A stretch of DNA of 31,637 nt. Source: UBA1081 sp964454355 (GTDB lineage Bacteria; Bacillota; Clostridia; Oscillospirales; Acutalibacteraceae). Positions 8,183-17,329 of the stretch are shown piece after piece (the first letter of the stretch is position 1; each line of letters starts with the position of its first letter). Under the pieces are notes generated by a model that did not search any database, was not told the origin of the DNA, and saw nothing but the letters and a program-made list of their open reading frames with translations. Location of the stretch: NCBI GenBank assembly GCA_964454355.1, contig CAYVTA010000013.1:1-31637 (forward strand), in the 5' to 3' direction. The position numbers were made by a program, and so were the translations under genes.

Positions 8183-8210
8183 TTGACTTTAATTTTTTAC
8201 ATTGTATACT
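8183..8210 (+). promoter_or_regulatory. promoter of the SGNH hydrolase gene
   Basis: TTGACT (8183-8188), 16 bases, TATACT (8205-8210). The leader to the ATG at 8238 is about 20 bases and contains GAGGTG. Confidence 0.65.
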
Positions 8211-8237
8211 GTTTTACATAAATTTATGAGGTGTGCC

Positions 8238-9869
8238 ATGAAACATAAAATTTTCTTCAAAATTATTTCAATTATCATATGTATGCTCACATTATTTTCG
8301 TGCTTTATTTTTTCTGTGTCCGCATCTGAATCAGCTACAGATACACAGGATGTAATTTATGAAAGCCCGTTGTTTTCTCACAATGGCAATAAAACTCTTG
8401 TATTGACCCATGAGAGCAAAGACTACACATTATACTCTACAGATCTTATTCTTGATCTGAATGATGACGGAAAATGCAACGCATCCGAAGCACGTGAGCT
8501 TATGAGAATTTCCGCTTCACTTGCATCCTACAGAGGAGAGATAAGTGATATTGATATCAACTCAAGCGGAACAATAACTTCTGCTGATGCAAGACTTGTT
8601 TTAAGGTACTCTGCAAAGCTTGATGTATATTACACACTTGAAAATCTGCACGGGCTGACCGGCTTTTCAACAGATAAAAGCGGGAACACTTACTATTTTT
8701 ACAGTTTTGGACTTATGGCAATCGGTCTTGCAACAATAGACGACTCACTTTATTATTTTGATGCAGACAGAAAAATGTGCACTGGCATTCAAAATGTAAA
8801 CGGTATCTATTACCACTTTGACGAAAACGGAAAAGGAAGCGGAGGAACTTATACAGAAAACGGAGTTTTGCTCAAATTTGATGAAAAAGGAAAAAGCTAC
8901 AACGGCATATACACTGAAAACAACAAACAATATTATTATGTAAATGGTGCAAAATATACAGGATGGTATTCCGACGGTACCGCATACCGTTATTATAACA
9001 CTGATGGCTCAATGGCTACCGGTAAAGTTACTATTGACGGAAGTGTTTATTGCTTTGATTCAACCGGAAATCTTATGGACGGTTTTGTTACGACAGGAGG
9101 TAAAACATACTACTACACCGGCGGAAAAATGCTCACGGGAAAACAAACGATAGACGGAAAAATATACTATTTCCACACTGACGGTCATATGGCTAAAAAT
9201 GAAACAGTGGATGGTATAGTTTATGATTCGTTCGGTGCTGCTTCAAAAGCGGACAAAAGCTTTTTTAATGATGCAGTATTTATCGGAGATTCAGTCAGTG
9301 TTAAGCTCGCAGCTTATCATAAATCAACAAAATGCTTCGGTACAGGCCAGGTCTACGCAGCAACCAGCTTGAGTGCAGCAAACGCACTTTGGGAGATATC
9401 CTCAAAATCTGTACATCCCAAATACAACGGGAATAAAACGCTTGTTGAAGACTGTGTAAGATATTCCGGTGCAAAAAAAGTTTTTATCATGCTGGGAATG
9501 AACGATATCGGCATATACAGCTTTGATGATTCAATAAACAATTACAAAACGCTCATTTCAAGAATAAAGGCAAAATCACCGAATGTTGACATTTACATTC
9601 AGTCAATGACTCCTATGACAGCAATAAGCACTCGTGCAGACTCAAGGCTGAACAATACAAACATCAAACTTTACAATCAGCGTCTTAAGCAGATGTGTGA
9701 GGAGATGAGCTGGCATTACCTTGATGTTGCATCCGCTCTATATGACAGTACAGGCACATATCTTACTGAACAGTATTGCAGTGACCCTGTCTATATGGGA
9801 CTGCACCTGACTGATGCAGGATGTGAAAAATGGGTTGAATATCTGTATGAAAATGCGGCATTTGTTTAA
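8238..9869 (+). CDS. secreted SGNH/GDSL hydrolase with dockerin-like module and cell-wall-binding repeats
   Basis: A 543-residue exported modular esterase. Residues 1-30 form a signal peptide with a long hydrophobic core ending at SVSAS. Residues about 70-130 form a dockerin type I-like pair of calcium-loop repeats (DLNDDGKCNASEARELM and DINSSGTITSADARLVL). About 145-333 hold roughly nine aromatic repeats of about 20 residues (YYF-D--G-M-TG type), as in choline/glucan cell-wall-binding repeats. The SGNH domain fills about 345-543: block I FIGDSVS with nucleophile Ser352, block III GMNDI, and the Asp/His block near LHLTDAG. Likely substrates are acetyl or acyl esters of cell-wall or plant polysaccharides. 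ATG 8238 is preferred over upstream starts because of GAGGTG and the clean signal peptide. It is monocistronic. Confidence 0.88.
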   Translation: MKHKIFFKIISIIICMLTLFSCFIFSVSASESATDTQDVIYESPLFSHNGNKTLVLTHESKDYTLYSTDLILDLNDDGKCNASEARELMRISASLASYRGEISDIDINSSGTITSADARLVLRYSAKLDVYYTLENLHGLTGFSTDKSGNTYYFYSFGLMAIGLATIDDSLYYFDADRKMCTGIQNVNGIYYHFDENGKGSGGTYTENGVLLKFDEKGKSYNGIYTENNKQYYYVNGAKYTGWYSDGTAYRYYNTDGSMATGKVTIDGSVYCFDSTGNLMDGFVTTGGKTYYYTGGKMLTGKQTIDGKIYYFHTDGHMAKNETVDGIVYDSFGAASKADKSFFNDAVFIGDSVSVKLAAYHKSTKCFGTGQVYAATSLSAANALWEISSKSVHPKYNGNKTLVEDCVRYSGAKKVFIMLGMNDIGIYSFDDSINNYKTLISRIKAKSPNVDIYIQSMTPMTAISTRADSRLNNTNIKLYNQRLKQMCEEMSWHYLDVASALYDSTGTYLTEQYCSDPVYMGLHLTDAGCEKWVEYLYENAAFV

Positions 9870-9900
9870 TCCGTTATATCCGCATATCCTCATAAAATCA

Positions 9901-9924
9901 AAACCACCGGTTAACCGGTGGTTT
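9901..9924. terminator. bidirectional terminator, perfect palindrome
   Basis: Twelve bases (AAACCACCGGTT) are followed directly by their exact reverse complement. The palindrome lies between the convergent SGNH hydrolase and heparinase-like genes. T-rich runs are present on both sides (TTTAAATTATT to the right; TTTTGATTTT on the minus strand), so it probably ends both transcripts. Confidence 0.75.
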
Positions 9925-9927
9925 AAA

Positions 9928-12900
9928 TTATTCTTCAGGTTGTGAATCTTCCTGAATCTCAACTTTAATATTTCCTATGACACCCTGCAAACGGTCATCA
10001 TCTGCAGACACCACATAGTAAAGTACATAATAATTGCCGGAAACAGTGAAGTCATACACATATGACGATTCATTTGTTGTGCTTGCCCATTTTACACACT
10101 GCCCGTCCTTATACACATACCACTGAATAACGTAATGCCAGAAATAATCAAGATCCACCGAAAATTCTGCACTGTTTTCAGAGACGAATCTGACAGATGA
10201 ATTGAGAATACGGGGCATTTTGCTCTTATTAGTTTCATCAGTAGTGACATCAAAATGTTTTGTTGTCTGATTAAATCTGAATGTACCTATAACTCCCTTT
10301 ATATCACGCCCGTCAGGTGTTTTAATATGTGCAAACACAGCACACTCACCATAAAACGGCAAGTCCACGTTGATTGGAAATTCCTCTGAAAATTCAGTTT
10401 CCAGCAGCATTTTTCGCCACTTTATATCTACAACTCCAAGCTTACATAAGGTTCCGTTTTCAGGAGCAAAATCAGTATCAACAACCAAGGTTTTTCCCCT
10501 AAACTCAATTTTAAGGTCAGATATATCAGGCTGCCTGTCAGTTTTCAGTTCAATCGAACTGTTACCGACAACAACTGTATTGTCATCAAGCATTTTTGAG
10601 TTTACAATGTCACTGTCATCATTTTCAACGGTGATAACGGTAACAAAATCCGTGCAATCGGCTGTTTTTGAATAAAGAAGTGATGTACACGGTGTTGTGT
10701 TTGAAAAAGTACGGGAACGATATCCGAATTCAGGATTATTGTCCTTTTCACCTATAACTTTGCAATCACAATCAACAAGCTGTCTGATACGAACGATCAA
10801 TGATGTTCCTTTAATTTTTGCAATCAGCTCGTTATTATACGAAGCGATCACCTGAGCCTTTTCGGAAAGATGAAACTGCTGTGTATACAAATGCTTTTTA
10901 TCAGACTGAATATTGTCATGAATCACAAATACTTTCTTATCATTAAAGAAAATTTCTCTGCTGATTCTAACTGAATCATAACTGTCATTATAACCGGCAA
11001 AACAATTGAACTCGCCTTGTTTTTCACGTTTGAGCAGTCCGGTCATATAACCCCTTTCAGACGAAATGGGATATGTGTCGGAATCAACCGTCACAGTATT
11101 ATGACCAAAAGCGGAATGCAATGCTTCAGTTGTAAAGTCACCTATCTGATAACCGTATTTGCCACGATCAATAAAAATCTCATTTCCGTCGGCATTGAGC
11201 ATAAAGTGCAGATCATCACCATGCTTATGAATTCTGGATGTATAACCTGATTTAAACATAAACCAGACTGAATCTGCCATTTCATCCTTTTCCCATGAAC
11301 TGCGGTAAACACAATAGCCACCATAAGGAAAAACAGCAATATTGTCTTCAGGCTTAACACCCTCAGCTCCTAAGGACGTCGCCCAATCAAGCTCACTACA
11401 CTTAAGATCTCTGAATCCATTTTTAGGATTAAATGTGTCGTCAGCTCGCCCATCGGTATCTCCGATTTCGGCTAATGCACCGTTTGGCTTTGTCACATAT
11501 GTCAGAAACCTTGCGGCATCCAAAAGTTTTTCATTATAAAACTCGCATTCAGAATCATTTGCATTCTCAAATATCTTTGCTGCCTCTTTAAAAAGCCCTA
11601 TAACAGTTATCTGATACTCGGGAGAATTCTCACAGTGCACCATATCCGGCAGGAATGCGTGTTCAAACTGTGCTCTGAGCCTTTCTTTTGCAATTGCGAC
11701 CCATTCTGCTGAATGTTCATTTTTAAGAAAATAGGCAATATACAGCAATGCACAATCCTGATAAATGCCATGATTATTTTTTTGCGTATAATAATCGGGA
11801 TCGCAGAGATACTCTGCACTTTTTTGTAAAACCTCATCAGCCAAAGCGATTTTTTTCTCGTCAAGCAAATTATACTTTTCACATATTATAAGCAGATAAA
11901 TAATATGATCAGCTCTTGTTGACATTGCATGATCGTTCCAGCACATTGGGTTAAGCTTTGACTTTTCACTCTTTGAATATTCATTCCAACTATCCAAAAA
12001 TCTCCATGCATATGCAATATACTCGTAATTTCTCGTTATTTCATATGCGTGTGTCAGATACATAACATGCCTGAATCCCTGCAACTGCATCTGATATGAG
12101 TCAGGAGAAACTGCAACCGTAATATTCCAATCTATATCCCAAATATGATACGGTTCTGCAGACATGGTATTCCATACATTCAATTCACCGCATAAAATCT
12201 GGTCGGCAACTTCAATTACACTTTTTTCATCAAGCTTGTTTGAAAAAAGCGAAAATACATCAATACCAAATCCGTATTTTCCGGAATCACAGGGATAATT
12301 TATTTCATCGCAAATCCACGTCTGACGATCGCCATCAGAGGTCTGAACAGAATATACGAGAGTATAATTACCGATTTCCGTAAGCTCAAGTACATATTCG
12401 CTTAAATTTTTTGTATATTTATAGCTATAATAGCCACCATCTCGATAGATAAGCCAATGGACAAAATAATCCTCTTTTGATTCACAGTTTATATTAAATT
12501 TTATATGGTTACTGTCAGTATACTCCCATTCCGGAGCACCAACAGCTACTTTCGCAGGAATGACATCTCTCTTCAATTGCTTAAGCTGTACATTTATATT
12601 GCCGTTTACCTGCATTTCCTCAGGAATATAAACACAACTGCAATAATTTTCAGCTTCCTTTTCTATTGTGATCTCCGTAACAAAACTGAAATTCTTAACA
12701 TTAGAGCTTTTAAACACAAGCGTATTAATAGAATGAGCTTCACCCATCTTATTTGAAGCAATACCAAGATAAGAGCCAACGTCACTTCCGTTCTGTATAT
12801 CCGAAACTGTATTTCCCGCAAGCTGCGTAACTCTTACGACATAACCGCTGTCTGCTATTCGTCCGACAAATTCTCTATCGGTCAGACTGATAGGCTCAAT

Positions 12901-14295
12901 ATTTTCTCCAAGATGAAAATGCTGAGAATACCTATGATCACTATCAGCAATTATATCATCGTGAATCAAGACCGTATCATTGTTACGGTAAACAGCTCTG
13001 TCTATGCTTACTCCGTCATAACCGTCATTTCTGCCACGAATATACTCATATTCTGAAGAAAAATCAGTTTCAATTATTTTACTTCTGTCCACACGCTGTG
13101 CACACACGCTGTATGTTTTTCCGTCTACAACAACAGTATTGTGAGCCAATACACCTGTTACATAAGAACGAATTTTGTCACCGTAAACATAGTTATATCG
13201 TCCACAGTCAATAAAAATGGGATAACCTTTACTACTGAGCAAAATTGATAAATCATCAGCATGCTTATGAACATTTGTTACCGCACCTGCTTTGAACATA
13301 AACCAAGTATCTTTCAGTGTGTCATCAATGAAATTACGAGCAAAGTAGTACCCCGCATTTTCATAGTACGCATAATTCTTTTTTGGTTTTTTACCTTCAG
13401 TACCGCAGGAAAGGAAATAGTTATACAAATCTCCATGATTATCGCCTTTGTATGCGGATGCATCAAGATTATCATCATCACTGTCGCCTACAAAAGCAAA
13501 TTTTCCGTCAGGTTGAATGAACCATGCAAGGAAATCATCGCTTTTCTCACAGCAATCACGAAGAAACTCAAAACCTTTCGTTGAATCAGTTTTTGATAAA
13601 AAATCATACAATGCCCGCAATGCTGTCCAAACATAAAACTGATACGCAGGGGAATTTTCAGAATGTGCCCCATCAGGCAGATACGCAAATTCACACTGTT
13701 CTTTCAATCTGTTTACAGCTATAGATTTTTCGGTTTCGTGTCCCCCTAACAGAATACAAGCACACAAAACGGAACGGTCCATAAAAATGCCGTGATTAGC
13801 TTTTGGTGTGTAATTTTTTTCGTCAACAATAAATTCAATATGTTTTTCTATTAAATCTAATTCCGATTCAGATATTGAATCCTTTGCACAATACAGATAA
13901 AACAGTAACGAAATCAAACGCATCGCAGAACTATGGTCATTCCAAACTAACGCATTTTTATCACTTTTATCACTTTGTTCATATGCTACCCAAGATTCAA
14001 AATATCTGTCAGCAACATTGATATATTCTGAGTTTCCTGTAATATTATATGCACAAACAAGTATGCTCAAATGCACCTGAGACTGAAGGTATAACTGAAA
14101 GCTATTGCTTGATTTTCCCGTATTAACATTCCAATCAAAGCTGTCAAGCCCCTGATGATTAAAAATAGGCAAAGAATTCGAAACATACAGTTTATTATCT
14201 ACAATACCATCAGCTAATAGAATAACATCGTCATTGTCTTCAGGAATGTTTTCAAGAAGCGGTCGCAACAGGTCTGCGATTTCTTTTTTGTTCAT
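9928..14295 (-). CDS. tandem heparinase II/III-like protein (duplicated polysaccharide-lyase fold)
   Basis: A 1455-residue protein built from two homologous halves. Each has an alpha-helical toroid part, then the heparinase II/III-type beta domain, then an Ig-like strand-rich segment. Matching landmarks are WNDHSSAMR / WNDHAMSTR, NHGIFMD (167-173) / NHGIYQD (841-847), SENSPAYQ / CENSPEYQ, VHKHADDL (342-349) / IHKHGDDL (1022-1029), and AHNTVVVDG / GHNTVTVDS. The His/Tyr-rich motifs typical of this family's active sites survive in both units. No signal peptide or transmembrane segment is seen, which is unusual for a lyase. ATG 14295 is chosen because it overlaps the glycosyltransferase stop (TAATG) and has AGGATGG upstream; an in-frame ATG four codons earlier lacks a site. 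Coupling to glycosyltransferases suggests glycan editing during synthesis; activity is unproven. Confidence 0.82.
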   Translation of the reverse strand: MNKKEIADLLRPLLENIPEDNDDVILLADGIVDNKLYVSNSLPIFNHQGLDSFDWNVNTGKSSNSFQLYLQSQVHLSILVCAYNITGNSEYINVADRYFESWVAYEQSDKSDKNALVWNDHSSAMRLISLLFYLYCAKDSISESELDLIEKHIEFIVDEKNYTPKANHGIFMDRSVLCACILLGGHETEKSIAVNRLKEQCEFAYLPDGAHSENSPAYQFYVWTALRALYDFLSKTDSTKGFEFLRDCCEKSDDFLAWFIQPDGKFAFVGDSDDDNLDASAYKGDNHGDLYNYFLSCGTEGKKPKKNYAYYENAGYYFARNFIDDTLKDTWFMFKAGAVTNVHKHADDLSILLSSKGYPIFIDCGRYNYVYGDKIRSYVTGVLAHNTVVVDGKTYSVCAQRVDRSKIIETDFSSEYEYIRGRNDGYDGVSIDRAVYRNNDTVLIHDDIIADSDHRYSQHFHLGENIEPISLTDREFVGRIADSGYVVRVTQLAGNTVSDIQNGSDVGSYLGIASNKMGEAHSINTLVFKSSNVKNFSFVTEITIEKEAENYCSCVYIPEEMQVNGNINVQLKQLKRDVIPAKVAVGAPEWEYTDSNHIKFNINCESKEDYFVHWLIYRDGGYYSYKYTKNLSEYVLELTEIGNYTLVYSVQTSDGDRQTWICDEINYPCDSGKYGFGIDVFSLFSNKLDEKSVIEVADQILCGELNVWNTMSAEPYHIWDIDWNITVAVSPDSYQMQLQGFRHVMYLTHAYEITRNYEYIAYAWRFLDSWNEYSKSEKSKLNPMCWNDHAMSTRADHIIYLLIICEKYNLLDEKKIALADEVLQKSAEYLCDPDYYTQKNNHGIYQDCALLYIAYFLKNEHSAEWVAIAKERLRAQFEHAFLPDMVHCENSPEYQITVIGLFKEAAKIFENANDSECEFYNEKLLDAARFLTYVTKPNGALAEIGDTDGRADDTFNPKNGFRDLKCSELDWATSLGAEGVKPEDNIAVFPYGGYCVYRSSWEKDEMADSVWFMFKSGYTSRIHKHGDDLHFMLNADGNEIFIDRGKYGYQIGDFTTEALHSAFGHNTVTVDSDTYPISSERGYMTGLLKREKQGEFNCFAGYNDSYDSVRISREIFFNDKKVFVIHDNIQSDKKHLYTQQFHLSEKAQVIASYNNELIAKIKGTSLIVRIRQLVDCDCKVIGEKDNNPEFGYRSRTFSNTTPCTSLLYSKTADCTDFVTVITVENDDSDIVNSKMLDDNTVVVGNSSIELKTDRQPDISDLKIEFRGKTLVVDTDFAPENGTLCKLGVVDIKWRKMLLETEFSEEFPINVDLPFYGECAVFAHIKTPDGRDIKGVIGTFRFNQTTKHFDVTTDETNKSKMPRILNSSVRFVSENSAEFSVDLDYFWHYVIQWYVYKDGQCVKWASTTNESSYVYDFTVSGNYYVLYYVVSADDDRLQGVIGNIKVEIQEDSQPEE

Positions 14296-14682
14296 TATAT
14301 ATTCCATCCTAAGTTATCAATTCGTTCATTGCATCGTTTAAGATGCTCTTCATGCCATTCCTGCACCCAATCAGTAATATCTTCATCAGCCATAGAAATC
14401 AGGTTCTTTGTTGTATTCATAAGTCTTGATATTAAGACCCTACACTCATTTGCTGTAACAATTCTTTCTCGCTGTTTTTTNNNNNNNNNNNNNNNNNNNN
14501 NNNNNNNNNNNNNNNNNNNNNNNNNNNNNNNNNNNNNNNNNNNNNNNNNNNNNNNNNNNNNNNNNNNNNNNNNNNNNNNNATTTTTATATGTCTGATTCT
14601 CCACAGAAGAAAGACAGGCATCTATGTATTGTTCAACATTGTATACGGGTATTATGACCGTAACAAGGTAATCATTGTTCAT
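14295..14682 (-). CDS. GT2 family glycosyltransferase, interrupted by assembly gap
   Basis: The first 34 residues (14682-14581) are a classic GT-A family 2 opening, VTVIIPVYNVEQYIDACLSSV. They bind the nucleotide-sugar and are typical of enzymes adding sugars to surface polysaccharides. Sequence then enters 100 N. After the gap, 61 residues (14480 to stop at 14295) give a charged helical C-terminus ending DNLGWNI. The two parts are in different frames across exactly 100 bases, which only means that the gap length is arbitrary. A normal GT2 of 300-350 residues needs roughly 700 hidden bases. It is an inference that both ends belong to one gene; the gap could hide a gene boundary. It starts two bases after the CgeB-like gene and its stop overlaps the heparinase-like ATG. 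Confidence 0.75.
14481..14580. other. assembly gap (100 N)
   Basis: A run of exactly 100 N is the conventional placeholder for a scaffold gap of unknown size. It removes the core of the GT2 gene. Confidence 0.98.
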
Positions 14683-14684
14683 TT

Positions 14685-16715
14685 TTATTCATCCTCACAG
14701 TTTTCGGGAATTTCAACATATTCATCAGGGAATGCGTTAAGTACAAGCTCATTAATAACAAAAACAGAGCTGTTTGACACAATTGCACTCAATGAGAATT
14801 TTTTAATATTTTCCGCCATAGGACAACGAAGGTACTGTCCGCAGAGAATTGGCGATGTTCTGACGATCTTTTCATCATCATCCTTAAACTGAATTACAAA
14901 TTTCGTATTAAAGCTGTAACCGCCCAAATGGATACGGATCCAGCCGTCTATATTGTAATCCTCAACAGAAAAATCATCAGTAAGCTTTACATAAACCTTT
15001 TTGTAATCGGTAATAAATGAATAAAGGCCTACTGCTCCGTCTGCAAGCTCCATTGTGTTATATATATTTGGATTTTTGGAAAACTCGGGTAACAGCTCAA
15101 CACCTGATTTTCTGTGAGGCATTTTATAATATTTGTCTGCCGGAAGATTCATAGCATAATCCCAAAGATAATCCATATCAACACCGCAATCAATGTCAAT
15201 ATCTTCAACATCTTCACAGAATTCTCCCGTAAAGCCTTCGCAGAAGTGGAACATATCCGTAGACATAGTTACAAAGCCTTCGATCAGTTTATTCTGAGTA
15301 AATGTATCCATTCCGAGAGATGATGCAACACTCTTGGTGAATATACATCTGTCAGGAAGTACACGATCAGTTACGATGTAAGCATTTGATCTGTCCACAG
15401 CAACACATTTTTCATCTTCCCACTTATAGTAAGCACCTTTGCCAAAAACTGAAGCGGTAGAATATCTGCGTGTAAGAAGAAGATCTGAAAGATACTCTGT
15501 ACCGTAGTAATTATCTGTACTCAGATAACAATAGTAATCAACATCCGCAATATCACTGATGGCAGAAATGTTCATATTTTTGCAGAATGTAACATTTGAT
15601 CCCGCACGACATATAAATGATGAGAAGATAACAAGTGATTTATATTTATATGAAATACGATTGAATGTTTCAAGGATTTGTTCGGTTTCTTCCTGAGATT
15701 TAGCAACAGCAAAGCAGCATACACGCTTTTTAGGCTCTGAATAATCTGCACCGAGTGCATATTTACAAATTGAAACCATACGATGGTAATATGTATGCTG
15801 ACTGAGAACTTTTCTCAAAGCAAGCAAACGAACTCTGTCACCATACATCACATCCGTTGCTCGCCTGTTAAATTCTTCAATATTGTCAAGATCCTGCAAA
15901 ACAAGATCACCCAAAAGTGTTTTTATTCCGGAGCAGGGGTTTGACACAGAAAGAGTGTTACAAGCAAGCAATTCAAAAATTCGTCTTGCCTCCATTGTTG
16001 ATGAACGCTTAACAATGTTCATAGTAAGGCTCCAGTCGTAGCCTTTGTAAGCAACATCGATCTTATTCATCGGAAGCGAGCCTACGATCATGTGCTGATA
16101 CTGTTCAGGGAAAGTATAATCCGGATTTCCGGGATATACATTTCTGTCATATATAGCAAAAGGCATTTTACTTTTAAAAAGATCTACGATCTGAATAAAA
16201 TCATGGCAGCGTTCTGTTTGTTTTGCATAATAACTTCCTGCGAAGCAGCAGCCGGGCTTACGTTCATACTTTTCAATGGGAGTGAACATTTTTGTTTCAA
16301 CTGCAAACGGAAGCACTCCTACATTATTATGGTGAAGCATTCTTTTATAAAGCGGCACACAGTCCATATCGGTAGTATAAACCCAATCAAAATGAGATGC
16401 AGCCCCCAAAAATGTATCAAAATGCACCGGATCTTCCTTGTTCCAGAAAACTGTAGGAATACCTCTCATTCGGCACCAGTTTATTATACCGAGAAATGAG
16501 GGATCGCAATTATATACCTTTTGATACCATTTATTATTTACGCCATGCCATGCGGACTCGACAAATAACAGCTCAGGCTGAAATTCCTCAAGTTCTTTTT
16601 CCCAATTTTCATATGTCAGATTCAGATATTTACAGTCATAAGGAAAACAAAAACAACTAAGTTCATCAAGTATTCCCGCAACTCTGAGATTCTGTAAAGA
16701 ATACTTTTCACTCAT
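14685..16715 (-). CDS. CgeB-like multidomain glycosyltransferase
   Basis: A 676-residue cytoplasmic protein. Residues 1 to about 320 resemble the CgeB/spore-maturation glycosyltransferase family (GT-B): LLFVESAWHG, GIPTVFWNKEDPVHF (about 91-105), a VGVLPFAVETKMF linker and the donor-site-like RRIFELLACNTLSVS. A segment of about 330-480 resembles a degenerate GT2-like domain (CYLSTDNYYGTEYL). About 560-676 is a strand-rich, jelly-roll-like end. It probably transfers sugars onto a cell-surface or spore-coat glycan; donor and acceptor cannot be read. ATG 16715 has GAGGAGG seven bases upstream and overlaps the preceding coiled-coil gene by ATGA. The GT2 gene begins right after its stop. Confidence 0.8.
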   Translation of the reverse strand: MSEKYSLQNLRVAGILDELSCFCFPYDCKYLNLTYENWEKELEEFQPELLFVESAWHGVNNKWYQKVYNCDPSFLGIINWCRMRGIPTVFWNKEDPVHFDTFLGAASHFDWVYTTDMDCVPLYKRMLHHNNVGVLPFAVETKMFTPIEKYERKPGCCFAGSYYAKQTERCHDFIQIVDLFKSKMPFAIYDRNVYPGNPDYTFPEQYQHMIVGSLPMNKIDVAYKGYDWSLTMNIVKRSSTMEARRIFELLACNTLSVSNPCSGIKTLLGDLVLQDLDNIEEFNRRATDVMYGDRVRLLALRKVLSQHTYYHRMVSICKYALGADYSEPKKRVCCFAVAKSQEETEQILETFNRISYKYKSLVIFSSFICRAGSNVTFCKNMNISAISDIADVDYYCYLSTDNYYGTEYLSDLLLTRRYSTASVFGKGAYYKWEDEKCVAVDRSNAYIVTDRVLPDRCIFTKSVASSLGMDTFTQNKLIEGFVTMSTDMFHFCEGFTGEFCEDVEDIDIDCGVDMDYLWDYAMNLPADKYYKMPHRKSGVELLPEFSKNPNIYNTMELADGAVGLYSFITDYKKVYVKLTDDFSVEDYNIDGWIRIHLGGYSFNTKFVIQFKDDDEKIVRTSPILCGQYLRCPMAENIKKFSLSAIVSNSSVFVINELVLNAFPDEYVEIPENCEDE

Positions 16716-17116
16716 TTTTCTGCCTCCTCACTTTTAAACTTGCGAAGAAGCCTTTTTATAAATCTTTTCAGCTTGCCTAATAATCCGTCACTTTCAATAG
16801 AACCGTACTTTTTTCTGTATGCATCAACCTGTGCAGTTACTGTGCGGTATTTCTCATTTGCATCATTAAGCTTAGCCTTAAGCTGAGCACAATTCCTTTC
16901 AGACTCTTCATACATTGCTCTGAGCTCAAAATACTGAGCCTGCAACTGAGCAAATTCCTGACTTGAACTCTGGTATTTAAGCTGCGATTCTTTTAACTGC
17001 TTATAAGTCTCAATACTTCCGGATTTATCACGAACCAGCATTTCGTTCTCCGCAGTAAGTGATAAAAGACGCAGGGTTAATAATTCTTTTTCTCTTTTTT
17101 CCGCTAAATCTGTCAT
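16712..17116 (-). CDS. small coiled-coil protein heading the glycosyltransferase operon
   Basis: A 134-residue protein without a recognised enzymatic domain. Residues about 3-105 are a continuous heptad-rich, Glu/Gln/Lys/Leu-rich coiled coil. A strongly basic amphipathic tail follows at about 112-128 (LLGKLKRFIKRLLRKFK), which could bind membrane or phosphate-rich glycan carriers. There is no signal peptide. ATG 17116 is preferred over the longer frame because GAGGTGG lies six bases upstream. Its stop overlaps the glycosyltransferase start (ATGA), so it is co-translated with it. Coiled-coil partners of this kind often scaffold or measure glycan-polymerising complexes; that role here is a guess from position. 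Confidence 0.75.
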   Translation of the reverse strand: MTDLAEKREKELLTLRLLSLTAENEMLVRDKSGSIETYKQLKESQLKYQSSSQEFAQLQAQYFELRAMYEESERNCAQLKAKLNDANEKYRTVTAQVDAYRKKYGSIESDGLLGKLKRFIKRLLRKFKSEEAEK

Positions 17117-17177
17117 TGCACGCCACCTCAAACAGTAATTAAATAAATAATAAAAACATACAGTTTTAATCTATTTT

Positions 17178-17205
17178 ATTATATCACAATATCACGTATT
17201 GTCAA
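17178..17205 (-). promoter_or_regulatory. promoter of the glycan operon
   Basis: On the minus strand TTGACA (17205-17200), 16 bases and TATAAT (17183-17178), both consensus. It lies about 62 bases before the coiled-coil gene and is divergent from the uxaBA promoter. Confidence 0.8.
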
Positions 17206-17270
17206 TAGTTATAAATGTATCCGGAACGGCTCTGCAGTCCTGAATCTGACAAATAATACATGAAAAAAGG

Positions 17271-17299
17271 ATGACAAATATGTTTTATTCTGATATAAT
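17271..17299 (+). promoter_or_regulatory. promoter of uxaB-uxaA
   Basis: ATGACA (17271-17276), 17 bases, TATAAT (17294-17299). Transcription would begin near 17306, only about 24 bases before the uxaB ATG. No regulator gene adjoins it. Confidence 0.7.
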
Positions 17300-17329
17300 T
17301 AAATTCAACATATTAAACGGGTGAATACA

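Noticed and set aside
10370..10675. Ser/Thr-rich plus-strand frame inside the heparinase-like gene
   Set aside because: Composition is the mirror of the real gene; no start signal or homology pattern.
14446..14682. GT2 frame continuing through the N run to a product ending CYSK
   Set aside because: Frame continuity across the N run is meaningless because the gap length is arbitrary; the 14295-ending frame gives the sensible C-terminus.
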